Shown in pieces: positions 19,676 through 31,729 of a stretch of DNA of 64,000 nt. Every line of letters starts with the position of its first letter. Position 1 is the first letter of the stretch. A program made the position numbers and the translations under genes. The stretch is from Callipepla californica brunnescens (lineage: Eukaryota > Chordata > Aves > Galliformes > Odontophoridae): positions 2,914,001 through 2,978,000 of the forward strand of contig JALIRH010000049.1 of assembly GCA_023055505.1 (NCBI GenBank), given 5' to 3'. The notes under the pieces were generated by a model. That model was not told where the DNA came from, did not search any database, and worked only from the letters and a program-made list of their open reading frames with translations.

Positions 19676-22600
19676 CATTATATGTTATTGGTATCAGATG
19701 TTGAAGAAACTGAAATTTTCAAGATTTGTCTTGAACATTGGAGTCATTTAGCTGCTGAGCTCTGCAGGGAAAGTCCGTTCTCACCATCTGCTTCTCCACT
19801 GCTTTCTGGAAGTCAGCAGTTTGATGTTCCTCCAAGGAGACAGCTTTGTTTACCTGGATTATCCAAGGTAATCCACGCTTAAGTACAAATACTGTGCAAG
19901 TTTGGGCACTGTCCCTAAATTCAGAGGCTTCTCTGTGTAAAGGCTGACTTCAGAAAAGTTCCCTTCCTTTGGTACTTGTTGGTTGATTCAGTGCGCTATT
20001 AATAGTCCTGCAGATAAACATCAGATAAAAGAATACACATCTGTATGGTGTATTTAAACATACGAAACCTATTTCCTTCCATGTGAGCAGCTCAGAAGCT
20101 GCATTGTAACTTTGTAATGACAGATGCATGGTCACTGACTCAGTTGTATAAGAGCTACAGAGAAAACTAAAGCGGCAGGTGTTTGAGGAAAAAGCGTGCT
20201 TGAACTGCTCTGTGTTCTTCAGTGAGCTGCCCTGTCTAGCAAACAAATGGATGAGAATAATTGAATGGGAAGTGTCATATTCTGAATTTTAGGCCGATGA
20301 ATCCCTCAGTCACAAAAAAGGCCTGAATCCATAAAACCTTTTCACTGTGAACATTTTGGAGAGGAAATCTGGCTTATGCTGAAATATTTTGCTTTAGGAA
20401 TGCCACAGACACAGGAAGGAAGTGAAATCTGTCACTGTGATGCCATAGGCAGAGAGGATTTAGTTTCCCCTGCTTGCTGTGTAACACCTGTATGTTTATC
20501 AGAATACTAAATTGCAGCTTGGATACATGGAGCTGAAGTAATGGGGAGACAGTTTTAATCTGCATAATATGAAGGAGAGATCTTCCTTCTTTGTCATTTG
20601 GGTATAAAAATGAAACGTTCTAAATTGTATGGAACGAGTTGAAGGGAATCTGTTGACACGTCTTCACCCAGATTCAGTGAAGCTTTGCAACTTTTCAGGT
20701 GAAATGGAAAGAAAGCAGCCCTTGGTTAGAAGGATGAGGACTGTAAAAAGGGAAACCTTAAAACTGACTTCTGGCTGGGTGAGCAGGTCCAGCGATCCTC
20801 AGATGGTAAGTAAATGTTTCATACAAATAGTTCGTACGGCACATTCAGGAGCAACTCTGCTCTTGTGCTGCAGTGCAGTTAACACTGTTCTGTTCACAGG
20901 AACTGGTTTCAGAGCTGCAGTATCTGCAGGAAGGATGAAAAGCTGTGATCATACAGGGGTAGGCCTGAGCTGTGTTTGGAGTGCTTCAGGTAGTGTCAGC
21001 TGAGAGCAGTCCTAAGGGGAAGCAGGAAGGTGTAAGAGAGCCCTCAGGAGACCACTGCTGGATGAACACAGTGTGTGTAACTTTACTTTGAGCTTCTTTC
21101 AGAACTGCTGTGTCATTGTGTGAGGCTTGTCACGCTCCAATATAGAGACTTTGAGTCAGTGGCATTCAAATAGTCTCTTACAAGGCTTTGTTGGGTAACT
21201 GCACTGCTCTAACCATGTCTTGCTCTTGATTTAGGTTGCTGCAAACTTTGTTCCTCCCTTGTTGGGTGCAGTTCTCGTTGACTACCAGAGAAATGTTCCA
21301 GCTGCTAGAGAGCCTGCAGTACTCAGTGCTGTGGCTGTCGCTGTAAACAAGCTGGGTGGGCACATTGCTGCTGAAATACCTCAGATCTTCGATGCTGTTT
21401 TTGAGTGCACGTTAAATATGATCAATAAGATATTTATATGTAAATTTTGGATAAAGGAAAAAAAAACAAAAGGGATTTTATATGAAGAGTACTAGTCTTT
21501 GGGTATTGCAAGAAAGGGGGCAGGGCGTGTTATGCTATGTGGTTTACATAGCATTATTCTGTTCTATGGAAATTAAGTTGTGGTTCATGAATTCTGGCTG
21601 TCTAGGTGAATGTCTTAATCTCACTGTCTTAATTTCTTGATGCAGTTCTGAAATGAATTTGAGTTGTTTTTCTGTTCCAGGTCCTTGGAATGTCATGGTG
21701 CTGGAAGCTGAAGTATACTTCAAGTACATTCATATGTACTTTGAGTGTAAGTATTGATTAGTTCTTGAAATATTTCTTTGCTGATTTCCGTAGCTGATGG
21801 AGTTTCTGTGTTACGGTTTACAACAGGCACTTGCACAATAGATCAGTGCCATTTTGCAGCAGTGTGAATCAGAAAGTGTATCCCTGTGGTGGCTGGGTGC
21901 TTAATTGCTGAGGCCGTCTGTCCTGTGCATGTGGAGCAAGTGGTAATTAATGTTGGGCACTGACAAAATGTGGCTCACCCTGCTGACACTGTGTAAGTGC
22001 AGAAAATGGTCTTCTCAAGCTGTGGTGGTGAAAGTATGGGGAAAAATGTTGCTGGGAATCTTGGAACTGCACCCTTTGTTTTGTTTTCAAGTTTCTTTAA
22101 ACCTGAGATCTGAATGCTATTCCGTATTGGATGCTGACTCACTCTTAGCACGTGATATTATGCTAAATCTTTGAGCTGTTCAGAAAGCTTGACTGACTGA
22201 CTGGTGCATTTGTTTGTTTTTTTTTCTTCCCCTCTTCTTTCCGTCTGCCCCACTGCTCTCAGGACTTTGAAGAATATCCTGAGCATAGAACTTTTTCTTG
22301 CTGCTCCAGGCTGTAAATTCTCATTGCTTCCCAGCATTTCTGGCCATTCCAGCTGCACAGTTCAGACTTGTTTTGGATTCTGTTATTTGGGCTTTCAAGC
22401 ATACAATGAGAAATGTTGCAGATAGAGGTGAAAGGAAGTTTTAAGCGCTGAGTACAGAGACTGTTGCTTTCCTGCATCTTTAGTCACACACAGTGTTCAG
22501 TCACCCCTGTTGTACATTGTATTTGCTGCAGACGAGCAGTATTTTCCTGTCTCGATTTCAAGCTGACAGACAGATATCCATCAGTGCCCTGAAATAGTTG

Positions 22601-24543
22601 GATGCTGTTTTGATCACTGGAGAGGGCACTGTTACAGTTCCTGCACGCTTTCTCTTCAGGGTGATGGTTCTTCTGAATGGGCTGAACTGATGCAGCAGCT
22701 CAGTGCTCCTGAAACTGGTGTTCTGCTTCAGTTCTCATTGTGCTCCCTGCACTGTTTGGCATCTTGCCTCACTGGGATAGTTTCTGAGTTGTCAGTGAAA
22801 AAGACAGCAGATAAATGAATGCTTGGTGAGTGAATTCAGACTGGGAGCTGGCTGTGACATAAAGAAATGGAGGTTCCTTAGACTAAGGGAGAACAGCTTT
22901 TTTTTTTTTTTTTTTTTAATAACAGTGAGTTAAACTTCACCTCAGGTTTCATTGAGAAGCTGTTTCTGTCGCACTTGACTAATTGAATGCCCTCCAGGAT
23001 GGGAGTTGCTGAGGAAGGTTCGGAATAGCTGCGTAAATGCCATGAATTGTAAGAGCTCTCCATCTCTGGATAGAAATGATCGCTGTGAAGCTGCCCCGGT
23101 CTTAGCCAGTTGTTTCTGTTTGGGAGGGATGAAAGATACCTTTGCGTTGCATTTCAGCTAGTGAAGCAACTGTGTGTGTGTAATTGCTAATTAACTAGTC
23201 CATCTCTTCCTAGAGATTCTCTTGTTTGTAGCAGTGAAGTTGTGTGGTTGGTTCTTCACGGTTCTGCCTTCAGAGTTGGTGCTCTGTGCAGATGTGGCTT
23301 CCTCCTTCTGCCGGCTGCCTGAGGAAATGCCGTGAAAATGATGAGTGTTTGTCAGAATCTCTTGGGATGTTTGTCTTGCTTTGAAAAGGCAGAAAGATGC
23401 GTGAAGCTTTTGGTGTAGTTTTGTTCATCCTTTATGCCGTTTTTTCAGGGCTTTGTTGAAGAATTCCCGCAACAACAAGGCGGACATGAGCTGCTTCAGC
23501 TGAGCAACCCCAGCTGCCAAGACGTCTGTGGGAAACTTCTGTGATGATGTTGTTCAGCCTTCAGCAAAAAGGCCTCACAGGACTGCTGATAATTGTCTCT
23601 AGAGGTATTTTTAGAGTAGGCTGTCCTTGGTAGTCTATTCTGCTTAACTAGCAGGTGTTCCCTTTGGGCTCTGTGTTATGCAGTGGCCACTCTGATCCGG
23701 TGCTCAAAGGAAACTGCACTGTGTGAGCCTCAAGAAATGTAAAAGCAGGAGATGGTCTGTGTCGAGTGGGAGAGGAAAAGTGCACTTTGAAGCAGGGGAC
23801 GCCCTGCCTGCACCGCCTTTCACATCCGCCGCTGATGCATTCCTGCCTGTATTTTGTAGGATTAGGAGGATATCCAAAGTTCCCTCCTCCAGAACGTGTT
23901 TCTCACTGCTGTTAATTGTTGGGAGTTGTTTTAAAGTTGTTTTTCTTCAAGGCTCCCAGCCAATGATTGTGTGCTATTCTCTGTCTGCCCCTGTCCTAAA
24001 CACTACAAGAATAAAGCAGTCTGGGTAATATAGGGAGCGTGATTTAACCACACTGGTGTACAGCATGACTGTGGCCGTTTTCTCCGATGACAGGGCTTCG
24101 GGTACTTTATACTCTGCTGCAAGATGTTGCACAGGAAGAGGCTGCTGCTCAGAGTTTCTGTCAGACGTATTTCTGTGATATTCTTCAGCACATCTTCTCT
24201 GTTGTAACAGAAGCTTCACACACTGCTGGTAAGATGGTGAGCCAGATGGAAACAAACCTTTCAGACGTCGAAACGTTGCATTCCTGTTCTGAATCATAAC
24301 AACATATGGATAATTTTGGTCTGGTTGGGTTTGACAATGCACGCATCAGTGCTTGCATACATGTTCAGCTTGGTAGAAGAGGGAAAAATAAGTACTCCAT
24401 GAAATCCTGCAAATCCAGTGAACAACCAAATGTTTATTCAGGAGTGTGTTGCTGATCTCCTGTTTGTGACAGGACTCTTCAGTTTAAGCCAGGATATCCC
24501 TGCCTTCAGGGAACACCTACGGGATTTCCTGCTCCAAATCATG
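19676..24543 (+). pseudogene. XPO1: exportin-1-like exons (middle and C-terminal part)
   Basis: XPO1 coding sequence resumes abruptly: 19,676-19,867 (HYMLLVSDVEETEIFKICLE through DVPPRRQL); 20,699-20,805 (RRMRTVKRETLKLTSGWVSR); 21,235-21,430 (LVDYQRNVPAAREP..NKLGGHIAAEIPQIFDAVFE); 22,263-22,425 (DFEEYPEHRT then frameshift, FPAFLAIPAAQF); 24,094-24,228 (QEEAAAQSFCQTYFCDILQH); about 24,333-24,543 (TMHASVLAYMFSLVEEGKIS, then TGA, then VTGLFSLSQDIPAF). Defects: exons for about residues 430-735, which include the HEAT repeats forming the export-signal groove, are missing; the donor after 21,430 reads AT, not GT; there is a frameshift near 22,285; a stop at about 24,380; and an in-frame loss of about 14 codons near 24,455. 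It cannot encode a working exportin. Confidence 0.9.
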
Positions 24544-26430
24544 GTATCTTTGGCACGAGTCCTTAAAAGAAGTGCAGAACTATTTCGTGTTTAAAAGTAA
24601 TTGGACAGCTCTTATTTATAGCATGTGATTAAAAAACAAGTTCTGCGGTTTTCTTTTTGTACAGCCGTTTTGTTGTGACAGCAGAAAACAGCACTTGGAT
24701 ATTTGTTGACCAAAACGATGCCGATCTGTAAATTAAAATGTCACCGAGTGGCCCTATTTCTCATGTGTTTTTTGTATAAGGAATGCTCTGTGAAATATCC
24801 TGCCGTTGTTTCAGCTTTTGGTGGGTCATCTTTACGCAGGTTTGCATGAATTGAAAATTAATACGTTTTCAAAGTAATTATTTCATGCCCATTTTTGTGG
24901 CTGAGGGGAAAAGAGGCAAAACATAAACTGTGAAGGACTGTATTGCTAAACAATACCATTTCCTATAAGAGTATCCATTCTTAATTTGGGATCACCTTCT
25001 TTCTAGCCTGCCCTGCAGTCTGGGAGAGAAAGTAATGACTACAACAGTTTGTTAAGCAGAGGATGATAGTGCTGCAATTTTTCGGTCAGTTAGCAGCTCT
25101 TTGAACTTGAGTGGGTAAAGGCTGGGCTTACATGTGTGGCAAGTTTGCAGCAAGGTCACGTGCGTATCCTCCCATTGTAAAGCGACTTCTAAAGAGGATG
25201 GGAACACAGAACAGTTAGTTGTTTTTACACAGTTCTTTTGCTTTTGTGTGTGTGCTGTCGCTTTGTCAACAGCAGCTTTTTGTTTTCCTCAGTGAGGAGC
25301 GTTGCTCATTTGTGAGCCTTCATTAACTCAAAGTGAAATGGTTAAAATATTTATCCTGTTAGAATAGGCTGCGTCTTTTGAACTACTCAGAAAATAAAAA
25401 TAGAATAAAATAAACCCTCTGGCTTTGGAGATGACTTTTACTGACTTACATTGTCTGCCATGCAGCAGTGCTTAAAGAACACTGCTTGAAAGCAAAATAA
25501 ACTTGGTTGACATTTATTTTTCTTTCTTTGGCTTTTTGTTTTATTGAATGGAAATGCTGTGGTTGCCGTGGTCGTATTAAAGGTTTGTATCCTGAAGGGG
25601 TGGGAAGTGTTCCTTGAGGTGTAGGATAACATCGCTTCTGATTTCTCCTGCTCTCAAGGACTCTGGATATGCTCGAAAGCTCACAAGAAATAAGTTGGGT
25701 TCTGTTTGAAAGCGTAGTAGCTGTTTTGAGTTAACACCATGACTAAAAAATACTCCATACTGCGTTGCTATGACATGCCACTGATAAGGTCCTCTTGCTC
25801 TCAGTGTGTGTACTCTTTGTGTTTCTTCCAAGGAGTTACTGAACTGTGTCTTGACTAAAAATCGATACGGGTGCATATTAATAACACGTATAGACCAGAT
25901 GTGCAGTTGTTTTTTCTACCTCAGGTTTTGTAGCTAAAGGATTTTCACGGATGTATGAAGTACAGATGAAACCTTAAGTGTGAACACTAAGGTGCTGTGT
26001 AGTCTTGGCTTCCCTGTGCTCGCAGCGTGCCTGCAGAGACACCGCGTTGTGGAAACGGCAGCACGCTGTCCTTGCTGCCTTAAGAACAGAAAGCTGAGTG
26101 CTGGCTGTAAGCAGGAGCTCAGAGAAACCAATGGCAGTGGCATCTGGGGGCTGCAGATGTGACAGCCCTCCATGAAGCACTGTGTGCTGCAATGTGATCG
26201 ATCTTTTGCACTTCCAGGGCTGTAAGCTGCATTCCAGTCAGGGGCCGAACTCTGTTCTTAGCGATTTAGCTGCACATCTGGTAGACATGTTCTCAAGTGA
26301 TTCAGTGTCTGATTGGTGTTAAGTCAGCAGAAACTCCCCGGCACAGCCAGCGCTGTTTGCTTATTGCTTTCCACATTTTGATTGTAATAAAATATTGCAA
26401 AAAATCTGATCGGATTCCGGGTGTTTTTGA
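24544..26430. other. no gene recognised
   Basis: AT-rich sequence past the last XPO1 exon. An ATAAAA/AATAAA-rich stretch lies near 25,390. No exon or named repeat was recognised; short frames on minus at 25,438-26,192 have no domains. Confidence 0.5.
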
Positions 26431-26577
26431 CACCTCTAACCCTGGCTGCTCAAACCCTAGCCCCTTTAACCCAGGCCCCTCTAACCCTAGCCGCTCTATC
26501 CGTAGCCCTCTAACCCGAGCCCCTCAAACCCTAGAGCTAGCCCGAGCCCCTCTACCCGAGCCCGAGCCCCTTGTGAT
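26430..26577 (-). repeat. second telomere-like array, opposite orientation
   Basis: Repeated CCCTCTAACCCTAG / CCCGAGCCCCTCTA units on plus, which is the complement of the GGGCTAGGGTTAGAGG motif of the 4,910-5,670 array. It is shorter (about 150 bp) and more decayed. With the first array, it brackets the left arm plus the XPO1 segment in inverted orientation. Confidence 0.8.
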
Positions 26578-26804
26578 AAAAATGAGTTCTGTACTTGTTA
26601 ATCAAACCGACTTGGGACGGATGTGTCAGTGTTTTTTGCTGAGAACGATGTCGTTTGTAGAAGTCTCAAAATAGATATCTAAATGTTTTGTCTAAAACCT
26701 TTGCAGTTTGTGCAGATTGTAACCAACCGTAACAGTGCTGTGAGTTTGTGACAAGCATCCAAAGCAGTTCCTGCCTCGGGACCTACCCGCACATCCACCC
26801 AGGA
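26578..26804. other. short unique spacer
   Basis: Nothing recognised between the telomere-like array and the CR1 tail. Confidence 0.5.
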
Positions 26805-26885
26805 ATCACAGAATCTCAGAACTGTAGGGGCTGGAAGGTACCTCTAGAGATCATCTAGTCCAACTCTAGCGTTTACTATTCGAGG
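26805..26885 (-). mobile_element. CR1 LINE 3' tail
   Basis: GAATCACAGAATCTCAGAAC followed by GGGGCTGGAAGGTACCTCTA and GAGATCATCTAGTCCAACTC is the complement of a CR1 3' end. The element is truncated to under 100 bp. Confidence 0.8.
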
Positions 26886-27847
26886 TCCCACAGCTGCCAG
26901 AGCTGAAGAGCAGCATGGGTTGATGCTGCAGCACCTCGGTGGAGGGAGCCCCAGGAGCCCGGGATCACCTGGATCACTGCCACACAGCCAAACCAAACCC
27001 AGCACACCACCAGCACTCCGTGGCTTTCATCTTTTCCCTCCCCGCGCTCTTTTCTTTGCCATCCCAAAGCAGTACCAAGGATTACCTCCTCGTCCCTACA
27101 GCTCTTTCTTCCCCCAGGAGTTGCAGACCCTGTGGTTCTGCTGCTGGAGAGCAACTTTTGTTACCCACTGCACGTTTCAGTATCCTTTCCACTTGTTACT
27201 TGTTTCCCCCAGTTGTAACCGCATCTTCACAGCCAGCTAGCAAGGACAGCTTCTCAATCACATCCCTGTTCATTGCTTTGTTCTTGTTTTTAAACATGCA
27301 CACACCCTATGCTGCCTCCTCTGCACAGGTTTCCTTGTCTGTGGTCACACACCAGGGTAAGAAACAAGGTGCAGATCCCTTTTTCCATGACACTGACAGG
27401 AAACAAGATGACTGTTAAAGAAAAAATACTTGAAGAAACTTTTTTGCAGTCATACAGGAAAGAAAATTCAAAGGCAACACAAATCCCAGCCATATTTTGA
27501 AGATGTGACCAAGTCATCGTGCCTCAGCACAAAGTGCAGGCTGAACTCTCGAACACCACAGCTTTCAGCTGTGGACCCAGCACACAGAGATGCTAAAAGC
27601 AAACACGGAGAGCGTCGCTCTGCATTACAGCTTCACAGGTAACATTCTCTAAGCAGAGAAACGCAAATCCCAATTCATCTCTTTCAGTGCAGGAACCATC
27701 TCATGCACACAGCACCCTGCAACCTCCAGGTGAGCGACAGCAGCCAAGGAGGACTTTGGGCTCTGCAGGGTCCCAGTGTGGAGCGTTACACACAGGAACA
27801 GCTGGGAAGAAAGATGATGGCAGAGGTACAGAGCTACCCACCATCCA
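26886..27847. other. no gene recognised
   Basis: Moderate-GC sequence with overlapping open frames up to 159 codons on plus (26,939-27,418), without a domain or codon-like pattern that I recognise. It is outside the direct duplication that begins at about 27,848. Confidence 0.4.
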
Positions 27848-28210
27848 GTAGCACACAAGAATTCAGATAAAAACTGCTTATTAAGAGAAGAAAACTGTAA
27901 TGGTAATGACAGCATGTAATATAATACACATCCACACACAGTGTACAAAACAAGGGGCGGGCAGTGCAGTTGCTCACTCTCCACTGAGTGATGCCCAGCC
28001 CATCCCCAAATTTCAGTTGCTTCTTTCCAGCCAACTCCCCACCGGTTTTCCAGCTCTATGGCGTGATGTCACCTGGTATGGAATAGCCCTTTGGCAGCTG
28101 TCCTGGTTCTGTCCCCTCCCAGCTCCTTGTGCTGATAGAAGCAGGGGGACAGATTTAGACCAGGCACTCCAAAGGAAACAATGTACACGCTCAGTTATGC
28201 TGAGCGCTTC
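27848..28210 (-). mobile_element. avian ERV LTR fragment (copy 1)
   Basis: Read on minus: CCAAAGGGCTATTCCATACC, AGGTGACATCACGCCATAGA, GTTGTTTTGTACACTG-type and AATAAGCAGTTTTTATCTGA segments, typical of an avian endogenous retrovirus LTR (U3 with CRE-like TGACATCA, then R/U5). It lies at the start of the direct duplication and recurs at about 55,143-55,500. No coding sequence is attached. Confidence 0.6.
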
Positions 28211-29100
28211 CCCGTGAAACTCAGAAATCTCCCCTGGTGATTGTTTCCTCGCTTAGCACCCCTGTACATACCACTGAGCAACAGAGCAGAGCATTAAGGA
28301 ACAGTATGGACCCACACTGGTCAATAGAGACCCATAGGAACCAGTACATGGCAGTATGAACCACTACAACCCCGTGAGAACCGGTAGGACTCAACAGTAC
28401 ACATTTCTCCACCACCTTCTCCCACACACGTCTGGATCACTATGGACCAGTAGGAACCAGTAGGGACCCGCAGTGGCTCCTCCAAATGCTTGCTGATTGC
28501 TTGGAAGCCCAAACCCTTCCAGCCTCCAAGCTGGAGGCAGCCTGGGGACAATGTCTCCTGGTCCCATCGTGCAGTGCCCGAGCGAGAGGATGACCCGAGC
28601 TGGCTGCACAAGACTCATCTGAATTTCTGTTATTTGACTTCAGATATCCCCATTGGGTGACTCTGGTGTTGGTTTCCTAGAATTTGGAACCGAGAGGTGA
28701 CCACGCCCTTTGCTTAAGATGAAGGCACAGAAGCGATGGGAGAACTCACTGAGGTCACAGTCGTTGCCGGGGTGGGAGCATTTGCTGCACAGGAGGTGAG
28801 CAGAGCTGGTGCTCTGGTGAGCGTGCTGCACACCGAGACTGAGCTCCGGGCATTCTTGTACAGTGATCACCCTAAGACAGCCCATCAGAAGCAGCGCTGC
28901 GGTGTGTGCGTGAGCTGGGCACAGCTTAGGCTGAGCAGGCCGAACAGGTGAGCTGGGCTTGGTGCTGGGTGGTCGCCGCGAGGTGTCTCAGAAGAAAAGC
29001 TGGGCTGGGGAGGAGTTCCCAGCTCCAGCGGCACCCCTCTGTCCGGCTGCTGCTGGCTGCTGCTGGCTGTGAAATCAACACGCCATCTGTTGTTGTAGGG
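28211..29100. other. upstream region of gene B1, decayed 10-bp repeat inside
   Basis: 28,315-28,465 holds a decayed series of ~10-bp units (GAGACCCATAGGAACCAGTA and similar) related to the GACCCATAGR minisatellite. Around 28,640-28,885 an 81-codon minus frame with a CSKCSHPGNDC-like Cys cluster is kept in copy 2 (55,937-56,182), but no family was recognised. The last part is the likely 5' flank or 5'UTR of gene B1. Confidence 0.45.
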
Positions 29101-30854
29101 ATGGAGCCTGCGCGTCCATGGCACAGTGCCGGGCATGGGGGGAAACGGAAAGCCCCTGCAGGTAAGAGCCTCCTGGGAGCCGTGGTGTGGGTACATGAAG
29201 GGCTGCATGAAGGGCTGCGTGTGACGGAGGAGAGAGGAAAGGACACTGCACATCTGTGCTGACTGCAGAAATTGAGCAGGGCTGGAGCAGTGCAAAGGCC
29301 AATGGAAGAAGCTAGGCTTGAAGATGAGCAGTTGGTGTTTGGCTGTGCTAACATCATTCTCCCAAGATATGCTCTCCAAATAATTCTTGTTTCCTTTCTG
29401 TCAGAGGCTGATGTCAGTGGCCTTCCTCTGAAGCGCAGCTTTGCGGAAAGGCAGGGAAGGACCATGGAGTGTGGCACGGCCCCCAAGAGAGGTACAGACA
29501 CACAACAGGCATCATGGGTTTGGTGCACTGTCTTTCTAGTTGGGTTTTCTGTCTGTTCCTTGCTGGAACTGCTGTTGTTGCGTGTTGCTTGGGGTCTGAA
29601 TCCCTGAGCTTTACAGTTCCCTTTCCTGTCCTGATTTCAAAAGTGAACCCACAGTTCACCCGAGATCCTAAGATCCATGGCCGTGAACGCTCCAGATGGG
29701 ATTTGCGAGTCCTGTGGCCCACTGTGCAGGCCTTTTGCGGTGCTGGACTCTCTTTCAACCTTGTTGCTTCTCTTTTCTTGATGATGACAGGGAGAGTCGC
29801 TGAGAGAAGCGGAAGGAGCCGTGTTAATGAGATCTGTTCTAAGAAAGTCCATCAAAGAACAGAATTCAGAGCCCACGACCAGAGCAGAGGGCTTCCTGAC
29901 AGAGCAGGTCCCAGCCCAGGAGGAAGACCTTCCCCTGCAGTGAACCCCCACTCTCTCTCCAAGACCCTGGCTGGAAGTAAGCGCAAGGGCTTGGAGGAAG
30001 AGAAACAAATGTCAGAGCGGCTCCCTGCCCATAAGAGAGTGAGGGGTGAGCACAGCGGGGAGATGTGCCAAAGAAGAGGGAGTGTGCCTATTCCAGCAGC
30101 ACACGCTGGGCCTGCTCCAGAATGGATCTCCAAGAAAAGAGGTGAGAAAGTGCTGAGGAACCTTTTCTGCTTAGCTGCTGCCCTTGGTGTGCACACTGAG
30201 ATTGCTTAGGGTTTGCTTTTTCCTTCTCTGGAGAGGGGAAAAGAACTGAAGGCTACAGAGTCCAAAGGCAAGGCTGTGCCAGAGTGCATAACCCATCCTC
30301 TTCCATTCACTACAAGACGGTCTTCTGCACGGCACCTGGGAACGTTGTTCACTGAGAGGCTTCCTAGCCCAATTTCCTTTGTCTTGTTTCTGCCATCTGT
30401 TTGGATGGTACCCACGTTCCTGCAGTTTTGATGTTGACAACGTGAATTCATCTGTTTTTTCTCACTCTTTAGCAAAGATCAGAGAACAGAGAAGAAGACG
30501 ACAAGAGTGGAGGGAAGAAATGAGAAGGGCTTCTCAGAGAGCTGCTGCTATACGTGCGGAGGTGAGTCCTGGGTGAACACAGGCATATGCTCTCTTGTCC
30601 TCAGTGTACACAAGAGATGGTAAAACCCCAAGGGAAGTGATGTAATAGAAAAGCACCCAGCTGGGTGCTGGGTCCGGTCCTGTTCCACATCGTCATCTGT
30701 GACCTTGATGAGGGGATAAGAATGTGCAGCAGTACAGGTTGGGGGATCTCTCCTAAGATTGTTTCTGTCCTATTTCTACATTTGCTTTATTTCTTTCTAG
30801 TCCGAAATGAACAGCCTGGTGGAGGCGATGCAGAGGCTGCGGCTGAGCGACTGA
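29101..30854 (+). CDS. gene B1: five-exon gene of unknown function, ~213 aa, basic
   Basis: Five exons join in phase with consensus splice sites and no stop: 29,101-29,161, 29,405-29,491, 29,791-30,141, 30,473-30,561 and 30,801-30,854 (642 nt). The start is the ATG at 29,101 (MEPARPWHSAGHGGKRKAP), the first in-frame ATG before a good donor and identical in copy 2. The protein is small, Arg/Lys/Ser-rich and probably nuclear: basic clusters GGKRK near residue 15 and GSKRKG in exon 3, then a highly charged helix in exon 4 (KIREQRRRRQEWREEMRRAS) and a short C-terminal helix (MNSLVEAMQRLRLSD) that could be a coiled-coil or docking segment. No catalytic motif, signal peptide or membrane segment was seen. 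Function and family are not recognised. An AATAAA lies 99 bases past the stop. Confidence 0.72.
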
Positions 30855-30952
30855 TGGGAGGAGCAGCAGAAGGCAGCGGCTGCAGCGCGTTACAGGGCAG
30901 CGCTCCGAGTGCAGCCCAACTTGGCACTCCAAGTCTTTTTTTGGTTGTACTC

Positions 30953-30958
30953 AATAAA
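30953..30958 (+). terminator. polyadenylation signal of gene B1
   Basis: AATAAA in ACTCAATAAACA, about 100 bases after the B1 stop codon, a normal place for a 3' end. Confidence 0.6.
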
Positions 30959-30959
30959 C

Positions 30960-31290
30960 AATCACGGTTATGGATTCACAAAGAGCCCATGGCCCAATTT
31001 GTCCATTTCATAGCTGAAATATTGGATGATGCACGCTGGGAGGAAGCCAATTTGATCAGCCTTTCCAGTAGACTGCCTTGGTAACTGTGATCGTTGTCAA
31101 GTTGATTGGTTTCATCATGATGGGGCTCACACATCCTCAAGAGCAGAGGCCTTGCAGAGAACAGGATTCAGCTGGCTAAGTCCCAAGAGACATCAAGAAT
31201 GATGGGATAACATCTGCACAGCAGCAGCTGGAGAATTTCTGCCAGTTCTGGGAAGATGCTGCCCAAGAAGCACCACCTAGAACTGCATAA
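30960..31290. other. no gene recognised
   Basis: Unique sequence between gene B1 and the (GGAT)n tract. The end of a chance frame running from 30,665 to 31,084 lies here. Confidence 0.5.
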
Positions 31291-31450
31291 ATGGATGGAT
31301 GGATGGATGGATGGATGGATGGATGGATGGATGGATGGATGGATGGATGGATGGATGGGTGGATGGAGGGATGGATGGATGGGTGGATGGAGGGATGGAT
31401 GGATGGATGGAGGGATGGATGGATGGGTGGATGGAGGGATGGATGGATGA
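31291..31450 (+). repeat. (GGAT)n microsatellite
   Basis: About 160 bp of GGAT units, pure at first, then with GGGT and GGAG variants. It gives artefactual Met-Asp-Gly-Trp repeats on plus and Ser-Ile-His-Pro repeats on minus. Confidence 0.95.
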
Positions 31451-31729
31451 AGGAGGGAGAGACAGCAGACAGAAAATTGGGTTGGTTCAAAAGGACAGTT
31501 TGTGTTGGAACTGTGTAAGGGTGGCCTTCTACTAACTCGTAACAAGTATGGGATTGAAGGTCACAAGGTTCCTCCTGCAAGATGCTCTGCTCTTTCCTTT
31601 TCTGATTGGCCCAGCAGCGGCTGCTCAATGCCACCTCGCCTTCAGCATTTGCTGTAAGGATTTTGGTTAATTGGACATTCGCTCATTTGGTTTGAATTAC
31701 TAGATTTTATTCTAATTACACTGTATTAT

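Noticed and set aside
28640..28885. Cys-rich minus frame (CSKCSHPGNDC) as a PHD-like zinc finger
   Set aside because: Spacing of Cys/His does not fit a known finger, no splice context, and conservation with copy 2 is explained by the recent duplication.
31168..31634. Met-Asp-Gly-Trp and His-Pro-Ser-Ile repeat proteins
   Set aside because: Translation of the (GGAT)n microsatellite.
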